From assembly GCF_009733595.1 (NCBI RefSeq), contig NZ_WOFH01000013.1, positions 124,001 through 188,000 on the forward strand: a stretch of 64,000 bases of DNA. The letters run 5' to 3'. The notes beneath the pieces were generated by a model that was not told where the DNA came from, ran no database searches, and saw only the letters and a program-made list of their open reading frames with translations. Origin of the DNA: Actinomadura litoris (GTDB lineage: Bacteria; Actinomycetota; Actinomycetes; Streptosporangiales; Streptosporangiaceae). Positions 17,673 through 26,426 of the stretch are shown piece by piece. Both the position numbers and the translations under genes were made by a program. How positions within the stretch are numbered: position 1 is the stretch's first letter; every line of letters begins with the position of its first letter.

Positions 17673-19089
17673 CCAGCCAGGACAGGCCGTCCGGCAGCCT
17701 GATCACCTCGGGTGCGCGGGCGGGCAGGTAGGCGAGGCTGAGCGCGCCGGTGTGAGCGAGCAGCACCCAGTCGAAACGCGTCCAGGGCAGCAGCGCGAGC
17801 AGCGCCCAGCCGAACCCGTCGTACCAGGGCAGCTCGTAGGGGGCGGCGAGCAGCCATGCCAGGACGAGCGCCGCCGCGATGCGCCGGTCGTCCTGCTCGC
17901 CCCGCTCGCCCGGTTCACCCGGTTCGCCCCGGGGCAGCGCCCGCAGCAGGAGAACGAACAGGAGCACGCCGAGCACCACCGACCCGGCCTTGATGGCGCC
18001 CCGGCCGAACGCGACGTCCACGAGGTGCCAGGGGGTGGCGAGCGAGACCCGGTCGCTCGCCTTGCCGACCTGGTCGAACGCGTGCGGCCCGGCGAGCGCG
18101 TAGGCGACCGCCGCGACGGCCACCGCGCCGCCGAGCAGGACGGCGAGGCTCGCGACCGCCCGGCGGCTCCGCGTCGTCCAGGCGTCGCGGAGGAGCGTCC
18201 AGACCGGGCCGCCGCCGACCAGCGCGGCCGGCAGCTTGATCGCCGCACCGGCGCCGACCAGCGCGCCCGCCGCGAGCGCCCGGCCGAGCCCCGGCCTCCG
18301 GCCGGTGCACACGGCGAGCGCCGCGACCATCGGCGCGATCGCGAGGACGTCGTTGTGCGCGCCCGCCACCAGGTGGAACAGCAGGAGCGGGTTGCACGTC
18401 CACAGCAGCGCCGTGCGCAGCCGCCGCTCCTCCCCGCGCGAGGTCCGGTAGAGGATCAGGGCGGTCAGCGCGAAAGCGAGCGTGTTGATGACCGACAGCA
18501 CGAACACCGTCAGCCGCACCGACCCGCCGCCGACCCACGACGCGAACGCCTGGGATCCCGTGGTGATCGGCCCGTACACCGACGGCGTGGACCGCCACTC
18601 CTCGGGCGCGCCCGCCACCGGGTCGCGGGGCAGGTCGACGGCGCTGGTGGTGTAGGGGTCGTGGCCGGTGGCCGCCATCCGTCCGTAGGAGGCGTAGTTC
18701 AGGTGGTCGGCGGACCCGGTGGGCGGCAGCATCGTGACCGCGACCGCCGCCAGCAACCCGGCGACCACCAGCGGAAACGCCCTGATCCGCCAGCCGCGCC
18801 GCACCGCGGCGAAACAGGCCGCGAGCCCCGCCGTGCCGGCGGCGAGGCCGGCCGCGACGAGCCCGACGACGAGGTAGGGCGACGGATGAACGCTCAGAGA
18901 ATAGGGAGGCTCCCCGCCCGCCCCGGCCAGCCTCGGCTCGAACGCGGACGGCCCCAACAAGCCCACGACGAAGAAGCAGGCCAGCGCCACGCCGATGCCG
19001 CAGAGCCCCACCCGGCCCAACCGCGAACCCCGCCCACCACCCGCACGCTGACCGGTGACACCCTCGACGACCCTCTCAACCACCCGCAC
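17536..19089 (-). CDS. mptB: MptB-type alpha-1,6-mannosyltransferase
   Basis: About 517 residues with a dozen or so membrane helices. NYASYGRMAATGHDPY, a following EEWRSTPSVYGP and a later GAHNDVLA are characteristic of the MptB group of GT-C enzymes, which use polyprenyl phosphomannose to build alpha-1,6 mannan cores of lipomannan-like glycans. I use the GTG at 19089; a GTG at 19083 is equally possible, and the frame further upstream to 19314 has the composition of intergenic DNA. Codon quality collapses after VLCL (about 17599), so the last ~20 residues look like read-through into the convergent gene. Confidence 0.8.
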   Translation of the reverse strand: MRVVERVVEGVTGQRAGGGRGSRLGRVGLCGIGVALACFFVVGLLGPSAFEPRLAGAGGEPPYSLSVHPSPYLVVGLVAAGLAAGTAGLAACFAAVRRGWRIRAFPLVVAGLLAAVAVTMLPPTGSADHLNYASYGRMAATGHDPYTTSAVDLPRDPVAGAPEEWRSTPSVYGPITTGSQAFASWVGGGSVRLTVFVLSVINTLAFALTALILYRTSRGEERRLRTALLWTCNPLLLFHLVAGAHNDVLAIAPMVAALAVCTGRRPGLGRALAAGALVGAGAAIKLPAALVGGGPVWTLLRDAWTTRSRRAVASLAVLLGGAVAVAAVAYALAGPHAFDQVGKASDRVSLATPWHLVDVAFGRGAIKAGSVVLGVLLFVLLLRALPRGEPGEPGERGEQDDRRIAAALVLAWLLAAPYELPWYDGFGWALLALLPWTRFDWVLLAHTGALSLAYLPARAPEVIRLPDGLSWLVTVVRPGVVPWTLLAVLAALAVLCLRSGRAPASGSPPRASGASAG

Positions 19090-19383
19090 GCGCCGCCCCG
19101 CCTCCCCCGCTGCGCTCGCGGAGTCCCGGCCCACGTCCCTCGCCTGGCGGCTCGGGACGTGAGCGCGCCTTCGGCGGGCGCGGAATCGCTTCGCGATCTT
19201 CCCGGCGAGGCCCGCCCCCGGCGTCGCCCCACCATTCGGTCGCGCCCCACCGCTCAGCCACGCGGCCGCGCGCGTGCCGGGGCCTACGGGCGGCGTCCAT
19301 CCCACGACGGGCACCTGCCGCCTGGGGGGCGAGCGGCTTGGAGGCGGCGGTCGCCGTGTCAGCGCCTCGGGGGGCGGGGTGGG
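19090..19383. other. Gene-free stretch with hairpin and a partial dispersed-repeat copy
   Basis: No gene is supported here. CACGTCCC (19132-19139) pairs with GGGACGTG (19154-19161). The 16-mer CTCGCCTGGCGGCTCG at 19139-19154 is identical, in reverse complement, to 44659-44674 of the 101-bp repeat, and GCTTCGCGATC recurs nearby as in that repeat. It is probably a degenerate relative of the repeat family. Confidence 0.4.
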
Positions 19384-20115
19384 TCATCGGCGGTGATTTC
19401 GGAGGCGGGCCAACTGGGTCGCAATGGCGGGCTCGCGGACGGTGAGGGCGCGGGCCACGTCGCGGAACTGGCGGGCGCGGTGCACCTGGGCGCGCCAGTC
19501 GGTGCCGGTGGCGCGGTGCGCGAGCGGCACCTCCACCTCGGTCACCCGGAAGCCCTTGCGGAGCAGGTCGATGGTGAGGGCGGTCTCCACGCCGAAGCCG
19601 GGGGCGAGCGGCAGCGCGGCGTCGAAGGCGGCGCGGGTCAGGCAGCGCTGGCCGTTGAGGGGCTGGGTGGCCTCCCAGCCGGTCGCGCGCCTGATGCCCT
19701 CGCGGGACAGCCGGACGACGAACCCGTGCCCGCCGAGCTTCACCGTCGAGGAGAACGCGGCGATCGTCATGTCGGCGTCGCCGGAGCGCACCGGCTCGAC
19801 CAGCGGGGCCGCCTCGGCCGCGGTGTCGGCGAGGTCGGCGTCCAGGAACAGCAGGTGGCGGGGCAGTTCGCGGCCCTCGTCCAGCAGCCGGACGGCCTCG
19901 GCGCCGCTCTCCATCGCCGCGCCCTTGCCGCGGTTGCGGCCGTGCCGGACCACCCGCGCGCCGGCCTGCCGCGCCGCGCCCGCGGTGCCGTCGGAGGAGC
20001 CGTCGTCGACCACCACGACCAGGTCGGCGCCCGGCAGTTCCCGCGCGGCCCTGACGGTGGCCGCCACGCGGTCGGCTTCGTCCTTGGCCGGGATGATCAC
20101 CGCTACGTCCTGCAT
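19384..20115 (-). CDS. GT2 family glycosyltransferase (polyprenyl-phosphate sugar synthase-like)
   Basis: 243 residues, single GT-A domain with no membrane helices. VAVIIPAKDEADRV opens the fold, followed by VVVVDDGSSDGT, GKGAAM and the metal-binding LFLDADL near residue 95. Relatives transfer glucose, mannose or related sugars to polyprenyl phosphate or build glucosyl-3-phosphoglycerate. Being next to mptB and GT87, it could supply the lipid-linked mannose donor; that is inference from position. The ATG at 20115 gives the usual N-terminus but lacks a strong ribosome site. Confidence 0.82.
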   Translation of the reverse strand: MQDVAVIIPAKDEADRVAATVRAARELPGADLVVVVDDGSSDGTAGAARQAGARVVRHGRNRGKGAAMESGAEAVRLLDEGRELPRHLLFLDADLADTAAEAAPLVEPVRSGDADMTIAAFSSTVKLGGHGFVVRLSREGIRRATGWEATQPLNGQRCLTRAAFDAALPLAPGFGVETALTIDLLRKGFRVTEVEVPLAHRATGTDWRAQVHRARQFRDVARALTVREPAIATQLARLRNHRR

Positions 20116-20207
20116 GCCGTGATCGTAGTGCGCCCGGACGTCCACCGCCCTACGGACGGCGACCTGTGGATAACTTTGCCGCCGCGGCGGTGGCGCACGA
20201 AGCGCGA

Positions 20208-20234
20208 CGGCCCGCGGGGACACCCCGCGGGCCG
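20208..20234 (-). terminator. STAS gene terminator hairpin
   Basis: CGGCCCGCGGGG and CCCCGCGGGCCG form a perfect 12-bp stem with a 3-base loop, 19 bp past the STAS gene stop. Confidence 0.8.
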
Positions 20235-20253
20235 CCGGTCGGTTGTCGGCGGG

Positions 20254-20598
20254 TCAGCCGGCGTCCAGCGCCGGCGCGGCGTCGACCACGGTGAAGACGG
20301 TGTCGAGCCCGGTGACCTGGAGGATCCGCTTGACGGCCGGACGCGGCGCCGCGAGTTCGAGCGAGCCGCTCTGCTCCTTGAGGCGCTTCATGGCCGCAAG
20401 CAGCACGTTCATGCCGGTCGAGTCACAGAACTCGACACCGCTCAGGTCGACCACGATGCGGTTGACCTGGTCGCGCAGCAGGCCCGCGAGGGCCGCCTGC
20501 AACCTGGGCGCGGTGTACAGGTCGAGCTCGCCCGTCGCCGTGACGACGGCGTGACCACCCTGAGACACGGTCGAGACGTTCAACTCCACGTTCGGCAC
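20254..20598 (-). CDS. STAS-domain anti-sigma factor antagonist
   Basis: 114 residues, a single STAS domain. TATGELDLYTAPRL and VVDLSGVEFCDSTGMNVL carry the conserved fold and the Ser (in DSTG) that partner kinases phosphorylate in SpoIIAA/RsbV proteins. It would bind an RsbW-like kinase to release a sigma factor when unphosphorylated. No cognate kinase is adjacent; an RsbW-like ATPase gene lies at 44.9 kb. Confidence 0.92.
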   Translation of the reverse strand: MPNVELNVSTVSQGGHAVVTATGELDLYTAPRLQAALAGLLRDQVNRIVVDLSGVEFCDSTGMNVLLAAMKRLKEQSGSLELAAPRPAVKRILQVTGLDTVFTVVDAAPALDAG

Positions 20599-20905
20599 AC
20601 TATCTCGCCGAAGCCGCGCGGGCCAGACAGTTCACCAACTCCCGTGTGGCGCGGGCGTGTCCGGGGCGTGCCGCCCCAGGACGGCGCCGTACGCTTTGTG
20701 TATTACGTTCGGTGATGTCGCGGTTGCGGCCGCGCGAGACGTCCCGTCCGGCGTTCCTCGGGCGCCCGTCGGGGCGCCTCCGGCTCGCGGTCGGCCATGT
20801 CTCGTTCACGACCTGCCCTCCGATCTGCGTGGTTCCCCCTCGCGGAACGCTCCGGTAGGGAAGGCTGGGCGCGTGCGACAGCGGCATTGAGGGGGTGCGC
20901 CGCAC
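20599..20905. other. 307-bp divergent intergenic region without a clear gene
   Basis: It lies between the STAS gene and the divergent 20906 gene and should hold both promoters. It contains AT-rich TTTGTGTATTACG around 20695. Short reading frames on both strands lack the genome's codon bias. I see no recognisable RNA structure. Confidence 0.5.
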
Positions 20906-21277
20906 ATGAAGGCCGACCGGACGACCGACCCCAGACAGGCCCGCCTCCGCGAGCGCCTGGAGGCGATCCGCGCGCGCTCGGAGAAGTCCACCTCCTGGCG
21001 GGCCTCCACGCGCTACCTGACCCGGCTGGTGAACCGGGACGGGTTCGTCCCCGTCCGGGCGCGGCTCGCCCGCGAGGACCTCGCGTTCCTCGCCGGTGCG
21101 CGGGACGAGCTCATCGCGTTCGCCGATCTGGGCGTCCGCCTCCTCGAACTCCACCGCCCCCAGGAGTCGGGCGGCATCACCAGCGACCCCGACAACCCCA
21201 TCCAGCGGTGCCGCGCATGCATGTGGCGCTGGCCCTGCCCAACGTTCCGCGCGATAGACAACGCGCTCGACACCTAG
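20906..21277 (+). CDS. Conserved hypothetical protein with C-terminal cysteine motif
   Basis: 123 residues, very Arg-rich and mostly helical through residue ~90. The C-terminus has NPIQRCRACMWRWPCPTF, with three cysteines in C-x2-C-x5-C spacing that could bind metal. I recognise this as a type of small actinomycete protein without known function. It is separated by 22 bp from the convergent sensor-kinase gene. High third-position GC supports coding. Confidence 0.75.
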   Translation: MKADRTTDPRQARLRERLEAIRARSEKSTSWRASTRYLTRLVNRDGFVPVRARLAREDLAFLAGARDELIAFADLGVRLLELHRPQESGGITSDPDNPIQRCRACMWRWPCPTFRAIDNALDT

Positions 21278-21299
21278 CCCACCCGGCACCCGGCCACGG

Positions 21300-22418
21300 T
21301 CATACGTGCAGGGGCAGGCGCACCTCGAACCGGCATCCCGGCCCCACGTTCGCCACGCCGATCCTGCCCGCGTGGGCCTCGACGATGCCCCGGGCGATGG
21401 CGAGGCCGAGCCCGGCGCCGCCGCCGGGCGTGCGGGCCGCCTCGCCCCGGAACGCGACGTCGAACACGCGCGGCAGGTCGGCCTCGGGGATGCCGCCGCA
21501 GGCGTCGGCGACCGTCAGCCGCGCCTCGCCGTCCTGGACGTCCCCGACGATCTCGACGGCGCCGTCGCTCGGGGTGTGCCTGATCGCGTTCACGACGAGG
21601 TTGCGCAGCGCGCGGCCGAGCTCGCCCGTGTCCACCTGGACGGGCAGCCCCTCGCGAACGTCCCCCCGCAGCCGGACGCCCTTGGCCCGCGCCAGCGGCT
21701 CAGCCCCCGCGACCGCCTCCGCGACGAGGTCGCCGAGGCCCACCCGCCGCCGCGACAGCCGCAGCGCGCCCGCGTGGATGCGGGACAGCTCGAACAGGTC
21801 GTCCACCATCTCGGTGAGGCGCTCGACCTCCACGCGGATCCGCTCGTGGTAGCGCTGGACGGTGCCCTGGTCGGCGACCACGCCGTCCTCCAGCGCCTCG
21901 GCCATCGCGCGCAGCCCGGCCAGCGGGGTGCGCAGGTCGTGGCTCACCCAGGCGACCAGCTCGCGGCGGCTCGCCTCCAGGGCCTGCTCGCGCTCGTGCG
22001 CGGCGGCCAGGCGGTCGTAGGCGGCGCCGAGTTCGCGGGAGAGTTCGGCCAGCTCGGCGGGCAGGTGCGCGTCCGGCGGCGGGGTGAACCGGTCCGCGCG
22101 GACGGCCTCCACCAGCACCCGGTTCGCGGCCACCAGCCGCCGTCCGAGCAGCACCGACACCGCCATCGCGACCAGCCCCGCCGACGTCACCACCGCGAGG
22201 ACGACCGACCGGTCGTGCTCGTTGAGCAGCATCATGAACGAGATCACGAGGATCCCCGAGATCGTCGCGAGCACGGTCGCCGCGCCCACGACGACGAGCT
22301 GGGTGGCCACCGAGCGGCCGCGCAGCCCGTACAGCAGCCCGAGCGCGACGGCCGCGACGACCAGCGCGGCCAGTGCCGCGTAGAAGACGACCCACAGCAG
22401 GTCCTCGAACGGGATCAT
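21300..22418 (-). CDS. Two-component sensor histidine kinase
   Basis: 372 residues. Three N-terminal hydrophobic segments (about 8-28, 37-60, 68-90) have little outside the membrane, so it may sense an intramembrane cue. HisKA follows with SHDLRTPLAG (His near residue 158), then an ATPase domain with N box NLVVNAIRHTPSDG and G2 box GGAGLGLAIARGIVEAH. The ATG overlaps the regulator's stop (ATGA), marking an operon with the OmpR regulator upstream. The signal is unknown. Confidence 0.92.
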   Translation of the reverse strand: MIPFEDLLWVVFYAALAALVVAAVALGLLYGLRGRSVATQLVVVGAATVLATISGILVISFMMLLNEHDRSVVLAVVTSAGLVAMAVSVLLGRRLVAANRVLVEAVRADRFTPPPDAHLPAELAELSRELGAAYDRLAAAHEREQALEASRRELVAWVSHDLRTPLAGLRAMAEALEDGVVADQGTVQRYHERIRVEVERLTEMVDDLFELSRIHAGALRLSRRRVGLGDLVAEAVAGAEPLARAKGVRLRGDVREGLPVQVDTGELGRALRNLVVNAIRHTPSDGAVEIVGDVQDGEARLTVADACGGIPEADLPRVFDVAFRGEAARTPGGGAGLGLAIARGIVEAHAGRIGVANVGPGCRFEVRLPLHV

Positions 22419-23110
22419 GTGGGCTCGTAGCGGTAGCCGACGCCCCAGACCGTGACGATCCGGTGCGGCGCGGTCGGGTCGTCCTCGATCTTCTCGCGCA
22501 GCCGCCGGACGTGGACGGTGACCGTGGAGGAGTCGCCGAACGTCCAGTCCCAGACGCGTTCGAGCAGCTCCTCGCGGGTGAACGCCTGGCGCGGGTTGCG
22601 CAGCAGGAACGCCAGTAGATCGAACTCGCGGGCGGTGAGCGCGAGCCGCCCGCCGCGCAGCATCGCCTCGTGCGCGGCCACGTCGACGACCAGGTCGCCG
22701 TCCCGCAGCGGCCCGCCGGATCCGGTCGCGGTGACCGCCCCCCGCGCCCGCCGCAGCACCGACCGGACGCGCAGCGCCAGCTCGCGCGGGCTGAACGGCT
22801 TGGTCACATAGTCGTCCGCGCCGGTCTCCAGCCCGACGAGGCGGTCGGTCTCGGTGCCGAGCGCGGTGAGCATCACGATCGGGACGGCCGAGGTCTCGCG
22901 CAGCCTCCGGCACACCTCCAGGCCGTCCATGCCGGGGAGCATGAGGTCGAGGACGACGAGGTCGGGCGGGCGGTCGCGGGCCGTGCGCAGCGCCGTGTTC
23001 CCGTCCGCGACGCACTCGACGTCGTGGCCGTCGCGGGCCAGGTAGCGCGCGACGACCTCGGCGACCGTCGGGTCGTCGTCGACCACGAGGACACGCCCGG
23101 CGTGGGTCAT
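22415..23110 (-). CDS. OmpR/PhoB-family response regulator
   Basis: 231 residues. The receiver domain has VLVVDDD at the N-terminus, phosphoacceptor Asp in VVLDLMLPGMDG near residue 52 and Lys in VTKPF near 101. The C-terminal winged helix includes LTAREFDLLAFLLRNP and VWGVGYRYEPT. It partners with the overlapping histidine kinase. The ATG at 23110 is preferred to a GTG four codons upstream. Target genes are unknown; the divergent small membrane gene at 23258 is one candidate. Confidence 0.93.
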   Translation of the reverse strand: MTHAGRVLVVDDDPTVAEVVARYLARDGHDVECVADGNTALRTARDRPPDLVVLDLMLPGMDGLEVCRRLRETSAVPIVMLTALGTETDRLVGLETGADDYVTKPFSPRELALRVRSVLRRARGAVTATGSGGPLRDGDLVVDVAAHEAMLRGGRLALTAREFDLLAFLLRNPRQAFTREELLERVWDWTFGDSSTVTVHVRRLREKIEDDPTAPHRIVTVWGVGYRYEPT

Positions 23111-23257
23111 CGGGCCCACCACGGCAGAGAGATCACCCTTTCACGCTACGGCGCCGCCCACCGTTTCCACCGATCGCGTCACCACTCCGTAAGGAAATCG
23201 GTGGCGGGACCCTGCCATCCCGTCGCCACCGCCGACGTTCGTCGCTTTAATGAGCGA

Positions 23258-23917
23258 ATGCCGCCATCTCGCAAAGCGACCCCCATAGTCGGAGCAGTCG
23301 CCCTCGTCCTGGTCGGCGGAGCGGTCGCCACCGGGATCGCCCTCGTCATGACCTATGTCCGCCTCTACGAGTCGCCGACGCTGCGGGACGTGCGGATCTC
23401 GACCGGCTACTACGCGTTCGAGTGCCTGCTCGTGGGCGTCTTCACGGCGCTCGGGACGCTGCTCGCCCGCCCCCGCGACCCGGTCACCCCGGTCGCCGCG
23501 GCGGTCTCCGGCTACGTCGCCCTGTACGTGGGGCAGCGGATCGGCGTGATCGTCTACTCGGTCACCCAGGGCTACGGGATGCCGAGCGGGCATGAGCTGA
23601 ACTTCATCCTCAGGCCGCACTTCGAGGGCTGGGACCTGCTGGCCGTGCTCGCGGCCGGGGCGATCGCCGGGCTGCGCGTCGTGATGGTCGCGGGCGGCAC
23701 GGCGCCGCGCGGGCCCGCGCCCGCGTTCGGCGCCCAGCCCGGATACCCGCACCCGCAGTTCCAGCCGCCCCCGCCGGTCCGGCCTCCCGTGCCAGGCCAC
23801 CCTCCGGCCTACGGACCGCCTGGACAGCCCTACCAGCCGCCCATGGGACAGTTCCCGCCTCAGGGTGGCGCCCCCGGGACGCCTCAGGGTGGTGGTCCGC
23901 CGTACGGCGGGGTCTAG
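23258..23917 (+). CDS. Membrane protein with proline-rich C-terminal tail
   Basis: 219 residues. Four hydrophobic segments at about 10-33, 48-67, 75-98 and 125-143 are followed by a Pro/Gly/Gln-rich cytoplasmic or external tail to the end (PPPPVRPPVPGHPPAYG is typical). No family is recognised. It is divergent from the two-component regulator gene with 147 bp between them. The start codon lacks a ribosome site. Confidence 0.7.
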   Translation: MPPSRKATPIVGAVALVLVGGAVATGIALVMTYVRLYESPTLRDVRISTGYYAFECLLVGVFTALGTLLARPRDPVTPVAAAVSGYVALYVGQRIGVIVYSVTQGYGMPSGHELNFILRPHFEGWDLLAVLAAGAIAGLRVVMVAGGTAPRGPAPAFGAQPGYPHPQFQPPPPVRPPVPGHPPAYGPPGQPYQPPMGQFPPQGGAPGTPQGGGPPYGGV

Positions 23918-23979
23918 CACCTTTCGGCTGGTCCCATAGTGTGATGCCGATTCACGTTCGAACGAATAGCGTGTGACCC

Positions 23980-24150
23980 ATGGGTAAGACAATCCTGACG
24001 ATCATCGGCGTCGTACTCGCGATCTGGGTCGCGATGAGCGTGGTCGGCGCCATCATCTCCATGCTGAAGCTGTTCTTCTTCATCGGCTTCGTGGCCGTGC
24101 TCGTCGTCCTCGCGGTGACGCTCGTCTCCAAGTCGAAGAGCCGGTTGTAG
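23980..24150 (+). CDS. Small membrane protein, 56 residues
   Basis: MGKTILTIIGVVLAIWVAMS begins a protein that is nearly all hydrophobic, with two helices (about 4-25 and 29-49) joined by SMLK and closed by the basic SKSKSRL. This is a familiar type of short actinomycete protein without known role. The codon bias is strong. It lies 62 bp after the proline-rich membrane protein gene. Confidence 0.7.
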   Translation: MGKTILTIIGVVLAIWVAMSVVGAIISMLKLFFFIGFVAVLVVLAVTLVSKSKSRL

Positions 24151-24231
24151 AGCGGCCCGCCCCCTTGTCGGGGCCCGCCGTTGCCCTCATGATGCCGGGA
24201 CAAGCAGGCGGTCATCGGCGAAGGGACCAGC

Positions 24232-25785
24232 GTGGCGGGCCTGACCGACGTGCTCCGCGAACGGGCGGAGCTGCACCCCGATCGCATCGCGTACATCGCG
24301 GGCGACCTACAGAGCACCTACGGTGACTTCGACCGGCGGGCCGACCGGGCCGCGGCGGCGCTGGCCGCGTCCGGTGTCGGCCACGGCGACCGTGTCGCGA
24401 TCCTCGACAAGAACTCCCTGGAGTACGCCGAGCAGTGTTTCGGCGCGGCGCGGATCGGGGCCGTCCAGGTACCGGTGAACTACCGGCTGGAGCCGGACGA
24501 GGTCGCCTACATCGTCAACAACGCGCGGGCGAAGGTGTTCATCGTCGGCCCCGAGTTCGTCCCCGTCCTGGACGCGGTGGCGAGCCGGCTTGAGCACACG
24601 ACCCACCTCATCGTCATCGGCGGCCCGCCCGGCGCCTACCGCGACTACTCCACCTGGCTGGACGAGGCGCCCGCGGCGGTCTTACCCGGGACCGCCACCT
24701 CGGACGTGTTCGTCCAGCTCTACTCCTCCGGCACCACGGGCCTGCCCAAGGGCGTGATGCTGACCCACGACAACTTCCTCTCCGTGCTCCCGCTGACCCA
24801 CGGCGCGTGGGACATCGACGACGCGTCGGTGATGGCGATCGCGATGCCGATGTACCACGTCGCCGGCCACGCCCTCAGCATCTGCGTGATCTACGAGGGC
24901 ATCACCGGGGTCCTGAACCGCGACCCCGACCCCACCGCCATCGCCCGGGCGGTCGAGCGCCACCGCGTGACGCACCTCTTCCTCGTCCCGGCCCTGCTCC
25001 AGTTCATGCCGATGATCCCGGCGGTCGCGGAGGCGGACATGTCCAGCCTGCGGATCATGCTGTACGGGGCGTCGCCGATCAGCGAGGACGTCCTGCGCGG
25101 CGCCATGGCGATGCTGCCCCACACCGGGTTCATCCAGGTCTACGGGCTGACCGAGACCACCGGCGCGATCACGATGCTGCCCGCCGCCGACCACGACCTG
25201 AGCGGTCCCGGGCTGCGCCGGCTGCGCAGCGCCGGGCTGCCCAACCAGGGCTGCGACCTGCGGATCGTCGATCCCTCGACGCTGGCCGACCTGCCCGCGG
25301 GCGCGGTCGGCGAGATCCTGTGCCGGACGCCGCAGAACATGAAGGGCTACTGGCGGCTGCCCGAGGCGACCGCGGCCACGCTGCTGCCCGGCGGCTGGCT
25401 CCGCACGGGCGACGCCGGATACCTCGACGAGGACGGCTACCTCTACATCCACGACCGCGTCAAGGACATGATCATCTCGGGCGGCGAGAACGTCTACCCC
25501 GCCCAGATCGAGAACGTGCTGATGGACCATCCGGCGGTCGGCGACTGCGCGGTGATCGGCGTCCCGGACGAGCGCTGGGGCGAGACCCCGAAGGCGGTCG
25601 TCGTGCTGGCGGCGGACGCCACCGACGAGGAGCTCATCGAGCACTGCCGCGCGCGCCTGGCCCACTTCAAGTGCCCGACGTCGGTCGAGCGCCGCGACTC
25701 GATCCCCCGCAACCCCACCGGCAAGATCCTCAAGCGCGAGCTGCGCGACCCCTACTGGCGGGACGAGGACCGGCCCGTCCGCTAG
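24232..25785 (+). CDS. Fatty acyl-CoA ligase/synthetase, AMP-binding family
   Basis: 517 residues. The adenylation core has YSSGTTGLPKGVM near residue 163, YGLTETTG near 304, GWLRTGDAGY near 385 and the C-terminal NPTGKILKREL with the catalytic Lys. It activates a carboxylate (probably a fatty acid) to its CoA thioester through an acyl-AMP. GTG start at 24232. It converges on a TetR gene with a 4-bp overlap of stop codons; TetR proteins often control such genes. Confidence 0.93.
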   Translation: MAGLTDVLRERAELHPDRIAYIAGDLQSTYGDFDRRADRAAAALAASGVGHGDRVAILDKNSLEYAEQCFGAARIGAVQVPVNYRLEPDEVAYIVNNARAKVFIVGPEFVPVLDAVASRLEHTTHLIVIGGPPGAYRDYSTWLDEAPAAVLPGTATSDVFVQLYSSGTTGLPKGVMLTHDNFLSVLPLTHGAWDIDDASVMAIAMPMYHVAGHALSICVIYEGITGVLNRDPDPTAIARAVERHRVTHLFLVPALLQFMPMIPAVAEADMSSLRIMLYGASPISEDVLRGAMAMLPHTGFIQVYGLTETTGAITMLPAADHDLSGPGLRRLRSAGLPNQGCDLRIVDPSTLADLPAGAVGEILCRTPQNMKGYWRLPEATAATLLPGGWLRTGDAGYLDEDGYLYIHDRVKDMIISGGENVYPAQIENVLMDHPAVGDCAVIGVPDERWGETPKAVVVLAADATDEELIEHCRARLAHFKCPTSVERRDSIPRNPTGKILKRELRDPYWRDEDRPVR

Positions 25786-26390
25786 GGCACGACGCCCGGA
25801 TCGGGAGCCGCGTCCAGGTCGGCCAGGACGTGCGCCACCTGCCGGCGCATCTGGCGCGCCTGCCGTTCGGGCGGCCAGCGGCGGGGATCGAACACGGCCT
25901 GGATGCCGATGCCGTCCACCGCCGTCATCAGGGTCTCGGCGGCCTCCTCCAGCGGCGGCCCGGACGGACGGCCGGGCGTCGCCAGGACGAGTTGGAGCGC
26001 CTCCCGCCACGTCCGGTAGCGGTCCCGCTGTTCCCGCGCCAGCGCCGGATCGTGGGCGGCGGACCCCCAGAACGCGATCCACACCCGCCATTCGAGGCGG
26101 CGGCGGTCGTCCATGGGCAGGCACTCGCACAGCAGCGTCTCGATACCGGTCGACGGGTCGGCGGCCAGCGCGGCGACGCGGTCGGCCACGGCCCGGCTCA
26201 CCGAGTTCAGGGCCGCCAGCAGCACCTCGTCCTTGCCCCGGAAGTAGTGCGTGACCATGCCGGTGGTGCACCCGGCGGCGGCCGCGATGTCGCGCATCGT
26301 GGCCCCGGCCGGTCCGGACGCGGCGATGACCTGGCAGGCCGCGGCGGTGATGGCGCGGCGGCGCCCCTCGTGATCGACGACCTTCGGCAT
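25782..26390 (-). CDS. TetR family transcriptional regulator
   Basis: 202 residues. The N-terminal helix-turn-helix spans roughly residues 25-46 (ATMRDIAAAAGCTTGMVTHY) and is followed by FRGKDEVL, typical of the family. The C-terminal ligand domain is of BetI/TetR_C type. ATG at 26390; a GTG at 26396 is possible. A 12-bp palindrome 25 bp upstream is the likely operator, shared with the divergent DUF5360 gene. Confidence 0.9.
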   Translation of the reverse strand: MPKVVDHEGRRRAITAAACQVIAASGPAGATMRDIAAAAGCTTGMVTHYFRGKDEVLLAALNSVSRAVADRVAALAADPSTGIETLLCECLPMDDRRRLEWRVWIAFWGSAAHDPALAREQRDRYRTWREALQLVLATPGRPSGPPLEEAAETLMTAVDGIGIQAVFDPRRWPPERQARQMRRQVAHVLADLDAAPDPGVVP

Positions 26391-26414
26391 TGACACCGGA
26401 GGTTACATCATGCA

Positions 26415-26426
26415 GGTTACGTAACC
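26415..26426. promoter_or_regulatory. Probable TetR operator
   Basis: GGTTACGTAACC is a perfect palindrome, with an extra GGTTAC half-site at 26401-26406 and the DUF5360 start codon directly after it. Its place between tetR and the divergent gene suggests it controls both. Confidence 0.6.

Noticed and set aside
19090..19314. Longer N-terminus for MptB
   Set aside because: The extra 75 codons have intergenic composition, contain a hairpin and a repeat-like 16-mer, and include no known domain.
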